Part shown: positions 19,656-27,249 of the stretch, in pieces
How the letters are laid out: the number at the start of each line of letters is the position of its first letter
Position numbering within the stretch: position 1 is the stretch's first letter
Source: Jiangella alba
GTDB lineage: Bacteria; Actinomycetota; Actinomycetes; Jiangellales; Jiangellaceae
NCBI RefSeq assembly: GCF_900106035.1
Contig: NZ_FNUC01000003.1
Span: 3,093,501-3,157,500 of the forward strand
Length of the DNA: 64,000 nt
Direction of reading: 5' to 3'
Translations under genes and position numbers: made by a program
Notes under the pieces: generated by a model
What the model was told of the DNA's origin: nothing
Databases searched by the model: none
The model's input: the letters and a program-made list of their open reading frames with translations, nothing else

Positions 19656-22061
19656 GTGAACGGCGAACCGCGCGCTGCCCGGTCGTGGCTGCCGTGGCTC
19701 TGCGCCGCGGCGGCGTTCGTCGTGACCCTGCAGACGGCCGACGAGGTCCTGGACGTGCCGGTCGGCGCGACCCCGCTGGTCGCGGCGGCCGCGGCGGTGC
19801 CGCTCGGCCTGATCACGACGCTGCCGGCGCTTGGCTGGCTACTGTCGGCCGGCGCGGCGCTCCTGGTGTCTCGCGTATACGACGTGGTCGACGGCGATCC
19901 GTGGCCGTGGCCGACCGTGCACGGGATGGTCCTGCTGGCGTTGCTGTTCGCGACCGGGCTGCAGCCACGGCCCTGGTCCCGCTCCCCCGCCGGCGACGGC
20001 GACGGTACGAAGCAGCGGTCGCCCGACGACGGCGGCGCAGAGCAGCGGTTGCCCGGCGACGACGGAGCGGGGCGGCGGTCGCGGGTGGCGGGCGTGCTCG
20101 GCGACCTCGCCGTCCCGGTGGTGGCGACGGTCGCGACCGCGTTCCTGTTCGCCGTTTCGGTGCCGGACGACCTGCGCGCGGGCTGGGCGGTCGGCGCGGC
20201 GCTGATCGGGGCGGCGGGGATCGTGGCGGGGACAGTGATCCGGCGGGTCCCGGCCATGCGGGCGTTCCAGCCGATCCTGACGCTGCCGGACGGGTCCCCG
20301 GCATCGCCGGGCCGGTCCGCGGTACCGCCCGCCGACCTGCCGCGGCTGCTGCGCGCCGGACTCCGTCAGGCCGTGCTCGACTGGCGTCCGCCGCCGGCCG
20401 GCGAGCCGAGCGGCATCGCGCCGTGGGTGCGCCGCTACGTCCCGTGGCTGGCCGCGTTCGTCGTGTTCTGGGCGGCGACCGCGACCATCGAGGCGTCGGT
20501 CCGGATCCATCCGCTGCTGGTGCCGGTCGCGGGCGCGGCCATCGCGCTGCCGGTCGGACTGATCGACCGCTACCCGCTCGTGGGATGGCGCGTCGCCACA
20601 CTCCTCGGGATAGTCCTGCCGCTGCTGGGCCCGCCGAGCGAGGGCGAGTACGACGGCGCCTGGCCGGTGATCTTCCAGTGGTCCTGGCTCGTCGCGTTGT
20701 ATTTCGTTGCGGTTCGATACGCCCGGTGGACCACCGTGTGCGTCTGGGCGATCACCGTCACCGCGATGCTCACCGGCACGGGCGACAACGCAGGCACGGC
20801 GGTCACGATGATCGTCGCGGGCACGGCGGTCACCGTCATCGGCGACCTCGTCCGGGCCCGCCGCCGCACCAGCCAGGACCTCGAGCGGCAGACCGAACTC
20901 AGCGAACTGGAGAAGGCCCGCCGCACGGTGCTGGAGGAACGCAGCCGCATCGCCCGCGACCTCCACGACGTCGTCGCGCACCACATGTCGATGGTCGTCG
21001 TCCAGGCCGAGACCGCGCCGTACCGGATCGACGGCCTGTCCGACCCCGCGCGCGCCGAGTTCGCGTCCATCAGCGGGTCGGCCCGCCAGGCGCTGGACGA
21101 GATCCGCGGCCTGCTCGGCGTGCTGCGCGGGACCGACGAGACGGTCGCGCTGGCGCCGCAGCCGGGGCTCGCCGAGCTCGGCGACCTGGTCGACGGCGCG
21201 CGGCGGTCGGGGGTCGCGGCGGAGCTGACGACGGCCGGAGAGCCGGCGGCGGAGGTGCCGGCGACCGTCGGGCTCTCGGCGTACCGGATCGTGCAGGAGT
21301 CGCTGGCGAACGCGGTCCGGCACGCGCCCGGCAGCGCGGTGACGGTGCGGGTGTCGTACGCGGCGCGGTCGGTGGAGTTGCGCATCTCGAACACGGCGCC
21401 CGCGGTGGCCGCCGCGCACCCGGCGACGCAGGCGAGCGGGCACGGACTGCCCGGCATGCGGGAACGTGCGGCCGTCGTGGGTGGGACGTTCACGGCCGGG
21501 CCGACGGCGGACGGCGGGTTCGCCGTGACGGCGGTGCTCCCCTATCGGCCGGCTGCCCCCGGCGAGGACGACGACCGGCGCCGCGACGGATCCGGCGAGG
21601 GCCCAGGGCTCCGCGACGGCGGGCAGGTGGCGACCGGGACGGACGAGGCCGCAGGGCTCGGCGACACCGGACCGTGGGCGGCCGGGGCCGCTGAGCGGCA
21701 CGACGACGGGCGGAGCGGAGGCGGGCAGGTGGCGACCGGGACGGACGGGAGCGCGGGGCTCGGCGACGACGGACCGTGGGCGGCCGGGTCCACTGAGCAG
21801 CACGACGACGACGGGCGGAGCGGCGGGCAGGTGGCGACCGGGACGGACGAGGCCGCAGGGCGCGGCGACGGTGGGCAGCGGGCGGCCGGGTCCGCTGAGC
21901 GGCACGACGACGACGGGCGGAGCGGAGGCGGGCAGGTGGCGACCGGGACGGACGAGAGCGCAGGGCGCGGCGACAGCGGACAGCGGGCGGCCGGGTCCGC
22001 TGAGCGGCGCGACGACGGTGGGCGGGGCGCGGGGACGACCGACGACGAGGGAGCCGGATGA
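19656..22061 (+). CDS. NarL-type sensor histidine kinase with duplicated membrane module and repeat tail
   Basis: The 801-residue kinase ends its membrane part near residue 390 and then has the HisKA_3 block RDLHDVVAHH (phosphorylated H437) and an HATPase domain (VQESLANAVRHAPGS, GHGLPGMRERA) to about residue 630. The N-terminus holds two related membrane modules: WLPWL-PLVAAAAAVPLGLI near residues 12-110 and VPWLAAF-PLLVPVAGAAIALPVGLI near 262-360. After the kinase domain comes a disordered acidic tail of four 34-35-residue repeats. GTG 19656 is preferred because TAGTGT is exactly seven bases upstream; GTG 19647 adds three residues. The stop overlaps the regulator start (ATGA). Signal unknown. 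Confidence 0.85.
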   Translation: MNGEPRAARSWLPWLCAAAAFVVTLQTADEVLDVPVGATPLVAAAAAVPLGLITTLPALGWLLSAGAALLVSRVYDVVDGDPWPWPTVHGMVLLALLFATGLQPRPWSRSPAGDGDGTKQRSPDDGGAEQRLPGDDGAGRRSRVAGVLGDLAVPVVATVATAFLFAVSVPDDLRAGWAVGAALIGAAGIVAGTVIRRVPAMRAFQPILTLPDGSPASPGRSAVPPADLPRLLRAGLRQAVLDWRPPPAGEPSGIAPWVRRYVPWLAAFVVFWAATATIEASVRIHPLLVPVAGAAIALPVGLIDRYPLVGWRVATLLGIVLPLLGPPSEGEYDGAWPVIFQWSWLVALYFVAVRYARWTTVCVWAITVTAMLTGTGDNAGTAVTMIVAGTAVTVIGDLVRARRRTSQDLERQTELSELEKARRTVLEERSRIARDLHDVVAHHMSMVVVQAETAPYRIDGLSDPARAEFASISGSARQALDEIRGLLGVLRGTDETVALAPQPGLAELGDLVDGARRSGVAAELTTAGEPAAEVPATVGLSAYRIVQESLANAVRHAPGSAVTVRVSYAARSVELRISNTAPAVAAAHPATQASGHGLPGMRERAAVVGGTFTAGPTADGGFAVTAVLPYRPAAPGEDDDRRRDGSGEGPGLRDGGQVATGTDEAAGLGDTGPWAAGAAERHDDGRSGGGQVATGTDGSAGLGDDGPWAAGSTEQHDDDGRSGGQVATGTDEAAGRGDGGQRAAGSAERHDDDGRSGGGQVATGTDESAGRGDSGQRAAGSAERRDDGGRGAGTTDDEGAG
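21621..22034 (+). repeat. In-frame 102-105-bp repeats in the kinase tail
   Basis: Four copies start at 21621, 21723, 21825 and 21930, each opening GGGCAGGTGGCGACCGGGAC. They encode GQVATGTDxxAGxGDxG, then AAGxxExxDDDGRSGG. The spacing is a whole number of codons (34, 34, 35), so copy number can change without breaking the frame or the overlap with the response-regulator start. Copies 3 and 4 are most alike. Confidence 0.92.
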
Positions 22062-22723
22062 CGATACGGGTGCTGATCGTGGACGACCAGGCGATGGTGC
22101 GCGAAGGCTTCGGCGCGCTGCTCGCCGCGCAGGAGGACATCGAGGTGGCCGGGAGCGCCGCCAACGGGGCCGAAGCGGTCGACGCGGTGTGGCGGAAGCA
22201 TCCGGACGTGGTGCTGATGGACGTGCGGATGCCGGTGCTGGACGGGCTGGAGGCGACCCGGCGCATCCTCAAGGCGCCCGGCGACCGGCATCCGCGCGTC
22301 GTCATGCTCACGACGTTCGACCTGGACGACTACGTGTACGAGGCGCTGCGGGCCGGCGCCAGCGGCTTCCTGCTGAAGGACGCCCCGGCGGCCGACCTGG
22401 TGCACGCGGTCCGGGTCGTCGCCGCCGGGGACGCGTTGCTGGCGCCGTCGGTGACGCGGACGCTGATCGCCGACTTCGCCCGCCGCCCGCAGCAGAACCG
22501 GCCCCGGCCCGACCAGCTGCGTGCGCTGACGCCGCGGGAGACCGAGGTGCTCAAGCTCATCGCCGCCGGCCGGTCGAACGGCGAGATCGCCGAGACGCTG
22601 GTGCTGGCCGAGCAGACGGTGAAGACGCATGTCGGGCGCATCCTGATGAAGCTGGACCTGCGCGACCGCGCCCAGGCCGTCGTCATCGCCTACGAGACCG
22701 GGCTCGTGCAGCCGGGCGGTTAG
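22058..22723 (+). CDS. NarL/LuxR-family response regulator
   Basis: The 221-residue regulator has a receiver domain (acidic pocket VDDQ, phosphoacceptor D55 in VLMDVRMP, Thr/Ser and Lys of TTFD and LLKDAP) and a C-terminal LuxR helix-turn-helix (LTPRETEVLKLIAAGRSN, then EQTVKTHVGRIL). It pairs with the histidine kinase, whose stop overlaps its ATG by four bases, so the two are made together. Targets are unknown; the palindromes upstream of the kinase and the divergent phospholipase gene are natural candidates. A hairpin follows shortly after the stop. Confidence 0.92.
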   Translation: MTIRVLIVDDQAMVREGFGALLAAQEDIEVAGSAANGAEAVDAVWRKHPDVVLMDVRMPVLDGLEATRRILKAPGDRHPRVVMLTTFDLDDYVYEALRAGASGFLLKDAPAADLVHAVRVVAAGDALLAPSVTRTLIADFARRPQQNRPRPDQLRALTPRETEVLKLIAAGRSNGEIAETLVLAEQTVKTHVGRILMKLDLRDRAQAVVIAYETGLVQPGG

Positions 22724-22732
22724 CGCAGACCT

Positions 22733-22748
22733 TGCCCGATTCCGGGCA
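22733..22748 (+). terminator. Short hairpin after the response regulator
   Basis: TGCCCG and CGGGCA pair around ATTC, nine bases after the stop codon. The stem is only 6 bp, and the next gene starts 30 bp further on, so it may end transcription only partially. Confidence 0.4.
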
Positions 22749-22778
22749 GATTCTTGCCGATCCCACCGAGTCGGCGGC

Positions 22779-23057
22779 ATGGTAGACCGCGTGACGCACA
22801 CCGCCGCGGAGCTCGTCGAGCAGATCATCCGGACGACGGGGCTGCCGGCAGGGGTGGCGCGGCGCGTCGTCGCGGACGTCGCGGCGTACTTCGCGGAGCC
22901 GGTCGAGGAGTACGTGCGACGCCGGCACCAGGAGCTGCAACTGCGCGGCGGGAAGAACGAGGAGATCTTCGAGCGGATCCGCGCCGAGCTGACGCACCGG
23001 CCGGTCCGCGCGCCCGACCTGTCCACGCGGCAGCTGCGCCGCATCGTCTACGGCTGA
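22779..23057 (+). CDS. Small conserved helical protein, function unknown
   Basis: The 92-residue protein is charged and helical with no membrane segment; it ends in LSTRQLRRIVYG. It resembles small actinobacterial proteins of the pattern ARRVVADVxxYF-EEYVRRRHQELQLRGxxNEEIFxRI, which I recognise as a recurring uncharacterised family, though I cannot name it. ATG 22779 is used; GTG 22791 is also possible. It lies just upstream of glmS on the same strand, separated by a spacer with short direct repeats. A role as a small regulator or adaptor would be speculation. Confidence 0.65.
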   Translation: MVDRVTHTAAELVEQIIRTTGLPAGVARRVVADVAAYFAEPVEEYVRRRHQELQLRGGKNEEIFERIRAELTHRPVRAPDLSTRQLRRIVYG

Positions 23058-23068
23058 CGCCTGACGGC

Positions 23069-23110
23069 GGCCGACAGCACAGGCGGCTGACGGCACAGAC
23101 GGCTGACGCC
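23069..23110 (+). repeat. 16-bp direct repeats upstream of glmS
   Basis: GGCCGACAGCACAGGC, GGCTGACGGCACAGAC and GGCTGACGCC start at 23069, 23085 and 23101, a regular 16-bp period; another GGCTGACGCC is at 23052. They end 62 bp before the glmS start. Regular spacing suggests a regulator site or replication slippage. Confidence 0.5.
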
Positions 23111-23172
23111 GACCCCTGGCGGGCACCCGGCCACAGCGCTAGAACACAGAGAGCAACGAGAGGACCCACGCC

Positions 23173-24993
23173 ATGTGCGGAATCGTCGGATACGTCGGCG
23201 CGAAGCCGGCCGCCCCCATCCTGGTCGACGGCCTGGCGCGGCTGGAGTACCGCGGTTACGACTCCGCCGGCGTGGCGGTCCTGGGGCCGAGCGAGATCCG
23301 GCTGCACCGCGACGCCGTCCGGGTGCGCGAGCTGGAGGCGGGCCTGCCGAAGCGGTTCGGCGGCAAGACCGGCATCGGCCACACGCGCTGGGCCACGCAC
23401 GGCGTCCCGTCGCAGCGCAACGCGCACCCGCAGCTCAGCGCCGACGGCCGGGTCGCGGTGGTGCACAACGGCATCATCGACAACGCCGCCCAGCTGCGCG
23501 CCGAGCTGCAGGCCGACGGCGTCGAGCTGACGTCGGACACCGACACCGAGGTGCTGGCGCACCTGATCGCGCGGGCGAGCGAGGAGACCACGCTCGAACA
23601 AGCCGTCCTCACCGCCCTCGACCGCGTCGAGGGCACCTACGGCATCGCCGTCCTCGACCAGGCGCACCCGGACCGCATCGTCGTCGCCCGCAACGGCAGC
23701 CCGATCATCCTCGGCCTCGGCGACCGCGAGATGCACGTCGCCAGCGACACCGCCGCCCTGGTCCGCTACACCAAGCAGGTCGTCCACCTCGACGACGGTG
23801 AGCTGGCCACGCTCCGGGCCGACGGCTACCAGACGTTCACCCGCGACGCCCGCACGACGAAGACCGCGGTCACCGTCGACTGGGACGCCTCCGACTACGG
23901 CACCGACGGCCACGAGCACTTCATGCACAAGGAGATCGCCGAGCAGCCCGACGCCGTCCGCCGCATCCTCAAGGGTCGCCTGGACGAGCGTTTCCACACC
24001 GTCAGGCTCGGCGGGCTGGAGATGGACGCCCGCGAGCTGCGCGAGTTCCGCCGGGTGAAGATCCTCGGCTGCGGTTCGGCCTACTACGCCGGGCAGGCCG
24101 GCGCGCAGTTCATCGAGGAGATCGCCCGCATCCCCGCCGACGCCGAGCCGGCCTCGGAGTTCCGCTACCGCAACCCGGTGATCGAGAAGGACACCCTCTA
24201 CGTCGCGGTCAGCCAGTCCGGCGAGACGTACGACACGCTGGTCGCCGTCCAGGAGCTGAAGCGGAAGGGCGGGCGGGTGATCGGCCTGGTCAACGCGGTC
24301 GGGTCGAGCATCGCGCGGGAGTGCGACGGCGGCGTCTACCTGCACGCGGGACCGGAGATCGCGGTCGCGTCGACGAAGGCGCTGACGAACATGCTGGTCG
24401 GGTTCGCGCTGCTCGGCCTGCACCTGGGCCGCATCCGTGACGTGTCACCGGCGGACGGGCGCCGCCTCATCCAGGCGCTGCAGCGGCTGCCGGAGCAGAT
24501 CGAGGCGATCGTCGGCGAGGAGGAGCACCTGGCCGCCGTCGCGAAGGAGCTCGCCGCCGCCAGCAGCCTGTTCTTCGTCGGACGCACCCGCGGCTTCCCG
24601 GTGGCCCGCGAGGGCGCGCAGAAGCTGAAGGAGATCTCCTACCGGCATGCCGAGGCCTACCAGACGTCCGAGCTGAAGCACGGCCCGCTCGCGCTGGTCG
24701 GCCCGGAGCTGCCGACCGTCGCGATCGTGCCGGACGACGAGCTGCTGGAGCGCAACCTCGGCGCGCTGCAGGAGATCACCGCCCGCTCCGGCCCGCTCAC
24801 CGTGGTGACGCATGACGGCGTCGACCTCGGCGTCGAGCCCGCGCACGTCATCACCGTGCCGAAGAGCGAGCCGGAGCTGGACCCGCTGCTGCTGACGATC
24901 CCGCTCCAGCTGCTCGCCTACCACGCCGCGCTGACCCTCGGCCACGACGTCGACAAGCCGCGCAACCTGGCGAAGTCGGTGACCGTCGAGTAG
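23173..24993 (+). CDS. glmS: Glutamine--fructose-6-phosphate aminotransferase (isomerizing)
   Basis: The 606-residue enzyme makes glucosamine-6-phosphate for peptidoglycan and other amino sugars. The N-terminal glutaminase starts MCGIVGYVG, with Cys2 as the nucleophile after Met removal. HTRWATHG and HNGIIDN are the usual glutamine-site motifs. Two SIS sugar-isomerase domains follow (SQSGETYDT; then the second SIS half), and the C-terminus ends in the conserved KSVTVE. A purine-rich GAGAGGA lies about 10 nt before the ATG. Its TAG stop is immediately adjacent, with no intervening base, to the stop of the convergent LLM oxidoreductase gene. No glmS ribozyme was seen upstream. Confidence 0.96.
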   Translation: MCGIVGYVGAKPAAPILVDGLARLEYRGYDSAGVAVLGPSEIRLHRDAVRVRELEAGLPKRFGGKTGIGHTRWATHGVPSQRNAHPQLSADGRVAVVHNGIIDNAAQLRAELQADGVELTSDTDTEVLAHLIARASEETTLEQAVLTALDRVEGTYGIAVLDQAHPDRIVVARNGSPIILGLGDREMHVASDTAALVRYTKQVVHLDDGELATLRADGYQTFTRDARTTKTAVTVDWDASDYGTDGHEHFMHKEIAEQPDAVRRILKGRLDERFHTVRLGGLEMDARELREFRRVKILGCGSAYYAGQAGAQFIEEIARIPADAEPASEFRYRNPVIEKDTLYVAVSQSGETYDTLVAVQELKRKGGRVIGLVNAVGSSIARECDGGVYLHAGPEIAVASTKALTNMLVGFALLGLHLGRIRDVSPADGRRLIQALQRLPEQIEAIVGEEEHLAAVAKELAAASSLFFVGRTRGFPVAREGAQKLKEISYRHAEAYQTSELKHGPLALVGPELPTVAIVPDDELLERNLGALQEITARSGPLTVVTHDGVDLGVEPAHVITVPKSEPELDPLLLTIPLQLLAYHAALTLGHDVDKPRNLAKSVTVE

Positions 24994-25914
24994 TCAGACG
25001 TGCGGCGCGACCTCGGCCGCGATGAGCTCCAGGTGGTCGAGGTCGGAGAGGTCGAGGATCTGCAGGTAGATGCGGCCGCCGCCGAGCTCGCGGACCGCGT
25101 TGATGCCGTCGACGACCTCTTGCGGCGTGCCCGCCAGCCCGTTCGCCCGCACCTCCGCCGGCTCGCGCCCGATGGCCGCCGCGCGGCGGGCGAACTCGGC
25201 CTCGTCGGAGCCGACGCAGGCCACCAGCGCCACCGAGTACACCAGCGAGTCGGGGTCGCGGCCGGCGTCCTCGCACGCCTTGCGCACGACGGCGAACCGC
25301 TCGGCGATGTCGGACTTCGCCGGGAACGACGAGTTGTACTCGGCGGCGTGCTTCGCCGCCAGCGCGGGCGTGCGCCGCGGGCCGTTGCCGCCGACGATCA
25401 GCGGGACCGGCCGCTGCACGGGCTTGGGCAGGCCCGGCGACTCAAAGACCGTGTAGTGCTGACCGGCGTAGGAGAACGTCGACCCCTCCGGCGTGTTCCA
25501 CAGCCCGGTGATGACGTCGAACTGCTCTTCCAGCAGGCCGAACCGCTTCTCGGGGAACGGAATGCCGTACGCCTCGTGCTCCCGCGCGTACCACCCCGCG
25601 CCCAGCCCCAGCTCGACCCGTCCGCCGGACATCTGGTCGACCTGCGCGACCTGGATGGCCAGCACGCCGGGGTTGCGGAACGTCGCCGACGTGACCAGCG
25701 TGCCCAGCCGGATGCGCGACGTCTCGCGGGCCAGCCCGGCCAGCGTCGTCCACGCGTCGGTGGGACCGGGCAACCCGCTGACGGAGCCCATCTTCAGGTA
25801 GTGGTCGGAACGGAAGAAGGCGTCGAAGCCGAGCCGCTCGGTCGCCTGCGCGACGGCGAGCAGGTCGTCGTAGCTCGCGCCCTGCTGGGGCTCGGTGAAG
25901 ATGCGCAGCTGCAT
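24994..25914 (-). CDS. LLM-class F420-dependent oxidoreductase (luciferase-like)
   Basis: The 306-residue protein has the luciferase-like monooxygenase TIM-barrel pattern: an N-terminal strand (MQLRIFTEPQQG), FDAFFRSDHYLKM, a central RIRLGTLVTSATFRNPG, and VELGLGAGWYAREHEAYG. These match F420- or FMN-dependent oxidoreductases common in actinomycetes. Substrate unknown. It lies 32 nt downstream of corA on the same strand and may be transcribed with it. Its stop codon abuts the glmS stop with zero spacing, so antisense transcripts would overlap. Cofactor choice (F420 rather than FMN) is inferred from the family. Confidence 0.85.
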   Translation of the reverse strand: MQLRIFTEPQQGASYDDLLAVAQATERLGFDAFFRSDHYLKMGSVSGLPGPTDAWTTLAGLARETSRIRLGTLVTSATFRNPGVLAIQVAQVDQMSGGRVELGLGAGWYAREHEAYGIPFPEKRFGLLEEQFDVITGLWNTPEGSTFSYAGQHYTVFESPGLPKPVQRPVPLIVGGNGPRRTPALAAKHAAEYNSSFPAKSDIAERFAVVRKACEDAGRDPDSLVYSVALVACVGSDEAEFARRAAAIGREPAEVRANGLAGTPQEVVDGINAVRELGGGRIYLQILDLSDLDHLELIAAEVAPHV

Positions 25915-25946
25915 GGGCCCAGCCTTTCACGGCCGGGCCGGCCGCC

Positions 25947-27083
25947 TCAGAGCCAGTCCTTCTTCCGGAACACGACGAACAGGGTGGCGCAGACGATGGC
26001 CATGAGGAGCAGCGCGAACGGGTAGCCGAACCCCCAGTGCGTCTCGGGCATGTTGTCGAAGTTCATGCCGTAGATGGTGCCGACGAGCGTGGGCGCGAAC
26101 AGGATGGCCGCCCAGGCCGAGATCTTCTTGAGCTCCTCGTTCTGCGCGAAGTTGGCCTCGGTGAGCGACTTCATCTCCTCGTTCTGCTGCTGGGTGACCA
26201 GCGTGGCGTTGACGGCGAGGATGTCGGAGAGCACCTGCCGGAAGCCGTCGACCCGCTCGGTGACCTCCGTGACGTGGTCGGCGACGTCGCGCAGGTAGCG
26301 CTGCAGCTCTTCGTCGGTGCCGTACTTCTCGAAGCCGCCCTCGAGCCCGGACAGCATGCCCGACAGCGGCCGGGTGGCCCGCTGGAACTCGAGCACCTCG
26401 CGGGACAGCTCGTAGATGCGCCGCGACACCTCGGGGTCGCGGCCGAACACCTGGACCTCGATCTCGTCGACGTCGTTGCTGACGCCGTTGACGACCGGCA
26501 CGTAGCCGTCGACGACGGAGTCGAGGACGGCGTAGAGGACCGCCTCGGGGCCCAGCCGCAGGAGGTCGGGGTCGTCCTCCATGCGGCGCCGGACGCTGGA
26601 GAGGTCGGGCGTCGCGCCGTGCCGGACGGTGATGACGAAGCCGGGCCCGACGAACAGGTGCAGCTCGGCGAAGTCGACCTCCTCGACGGCGTCGACGTAG
26701 CGGGCCGCGCGCAGCACCACGAACAGGGTCTCGCCGTAGCGCTCCAGCTTGGGCCGCTGGTGCGCCTCCATGGCGTCCTCGACGGCGAGCTCGTGCAGGT
26801 CGAACTCGTCGGCCAGCGACAGCAGCTCGGCGTCGCTGGGCTTGTGCAGCCCGATCCACGCCATGGCCTCGGAGTCGGCGCGCAGCTGGCGGTACGTTTC
26901 GGCCAGCGAGCTGGGCGTGCTGATGCGCTTGCCGTCGCGGTACAGCGCGGCGTCGACGATGCTGGAGCGCCGCTCGGCGGCCGCGGGCTGGTCGGCGGGA
27001 CGGTCGGTCACGGAGTTGCCCCGGCCCTGCCGGCGCAGGGCAGGGCGGATGACGCGCAGGGCGCGCTGACGACGAGGTGGCAT
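25947..27083 (-). CDS. corA: CorA-type magnesium/cobalt channel
   Basis: The 378-residue protein has a long cytoplasmic alpha/beta domain and two C-terminal transmembrane helices. The defining GMN signature is present in YGMNFDNMPE at the end of helix 1 (about residue 336). The basic C-terminus (VFRKKDWL) is typical. The family forms pentameric Mg2+ channels. ATG 27083 is preceded by GGGAG. The 143-base leader upstream encodes a possible 18-residue peptide and can fold, so expression is probably controlled at the mRNA level. Upstream on the same strand is the RNA methyltransferase gene; downstream, the LLM oxidoreductase. Confidence 0.93.
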   Translation of the reverse strand: MPPRRQRALRVIRPALRRQGRGNSVTDRPADQPAAAERRSSIVDAALYRDGKRISTPSSLAETYRQLRADSEAMAWIGLHKPSDAELLSLADEFDLHELAVEDAMEAHQRPKLERYGETLFVVLRAARYVDAVEEVDFAELHLFVGPGFVITVRHGATPDLSSVRRRMEDDPDLLRLGPEAVLYAVLDSVVDGYVPVVNGVSNDVDEIEVQVFGRDPEVSRRIYELSREVLEFQRATRPLSGMLSGLEGGFEKYGTDEELQRYLRDVADHVTEVTERVDGFRQVLSDILAVNATLVTQQQNEEMKSLTEANFAQNEELKKISAWAAILFAPTLVGTIYGMNFDNMPETHWGFGYPFALLLMAIVCATLFVVFRKKDWL

Positions 27084-27226
27084 GGCGTCGCTCCCGGGAC
27101 GGTGCGGACGGAGACGGGTGTCGTGCGACGCAGGAACACCCGGCCGTCAGGCATCAGCTGCCCCTGACCTCGGCGCCCTGCGACGCATGACTAGGAGGCT
27201 CACTGCGCATGGCTGCCTCACCTCCT
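27084..27226 (-). promoter_or_regulatory. Structured corA leader with alternative pairings
   Basis: On the minus strand three pairings are visible. AGGAGG at 27226-27221, the leader-peptide ribosome-binding site, can pair with CCTCCT at 27198-27193, the Pro-Pro codons of that peptide. TGCGTCGCAGG (27187-27177) can pair with CCTGCGTCGCA (27134-27124), with one mismatch. Inside it, GTCAGG (27168-27163) pairs with CCTGAC (27151-27146), placing the peptide stop codon in the loop. This is the layout of a translation-controlled leader. It does not match the M-box riboswitch beyond a short stretch. Confidence 0.55.
27154..27210 (-). CDS. Possible leader peptide of corA
   Basis: ATG 27210 opens an 18-codon frame, MRSEPPSHASQGAEVRGS, that stops at 27154, 70 bases before corA. 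It is preceded at seven bases by AGGAGGTGA, the most complete ribosome-binding site in this window. The acidic-Pro-Pro run at residues 4-6 is the sort of sequence at which ribosomes slow. Leader peptides controlling Mg2+ transporters are known in Salmonella (MgtL, CorL), with Pro or acidic codons sensed through ribosome behaviour. Here the peptide is predicted only from sequence; conservation in related genomes would decide. Confidence 0.5.
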   Translation of the reverse strand: MRSEPPSHASQGAEVRGS

Positions 27227-27249
27227 GGTCGTCGCCGCTTTCGCCGCCG

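Noticed and set aside
23058..23172. glmS ribozyme
   Set aside because: The spacer is short and holds only 16-bp direct repeats; no ribozyme core was recognised.
27084..27226. M-box (ykoK) magnesium riboswitch before corA
   Set aside because: Only AGGTGAGGC resembles the 5' end of the M-box; the conserved core that should follow is absent and the region is better explained by a short reading frame and simple stems.
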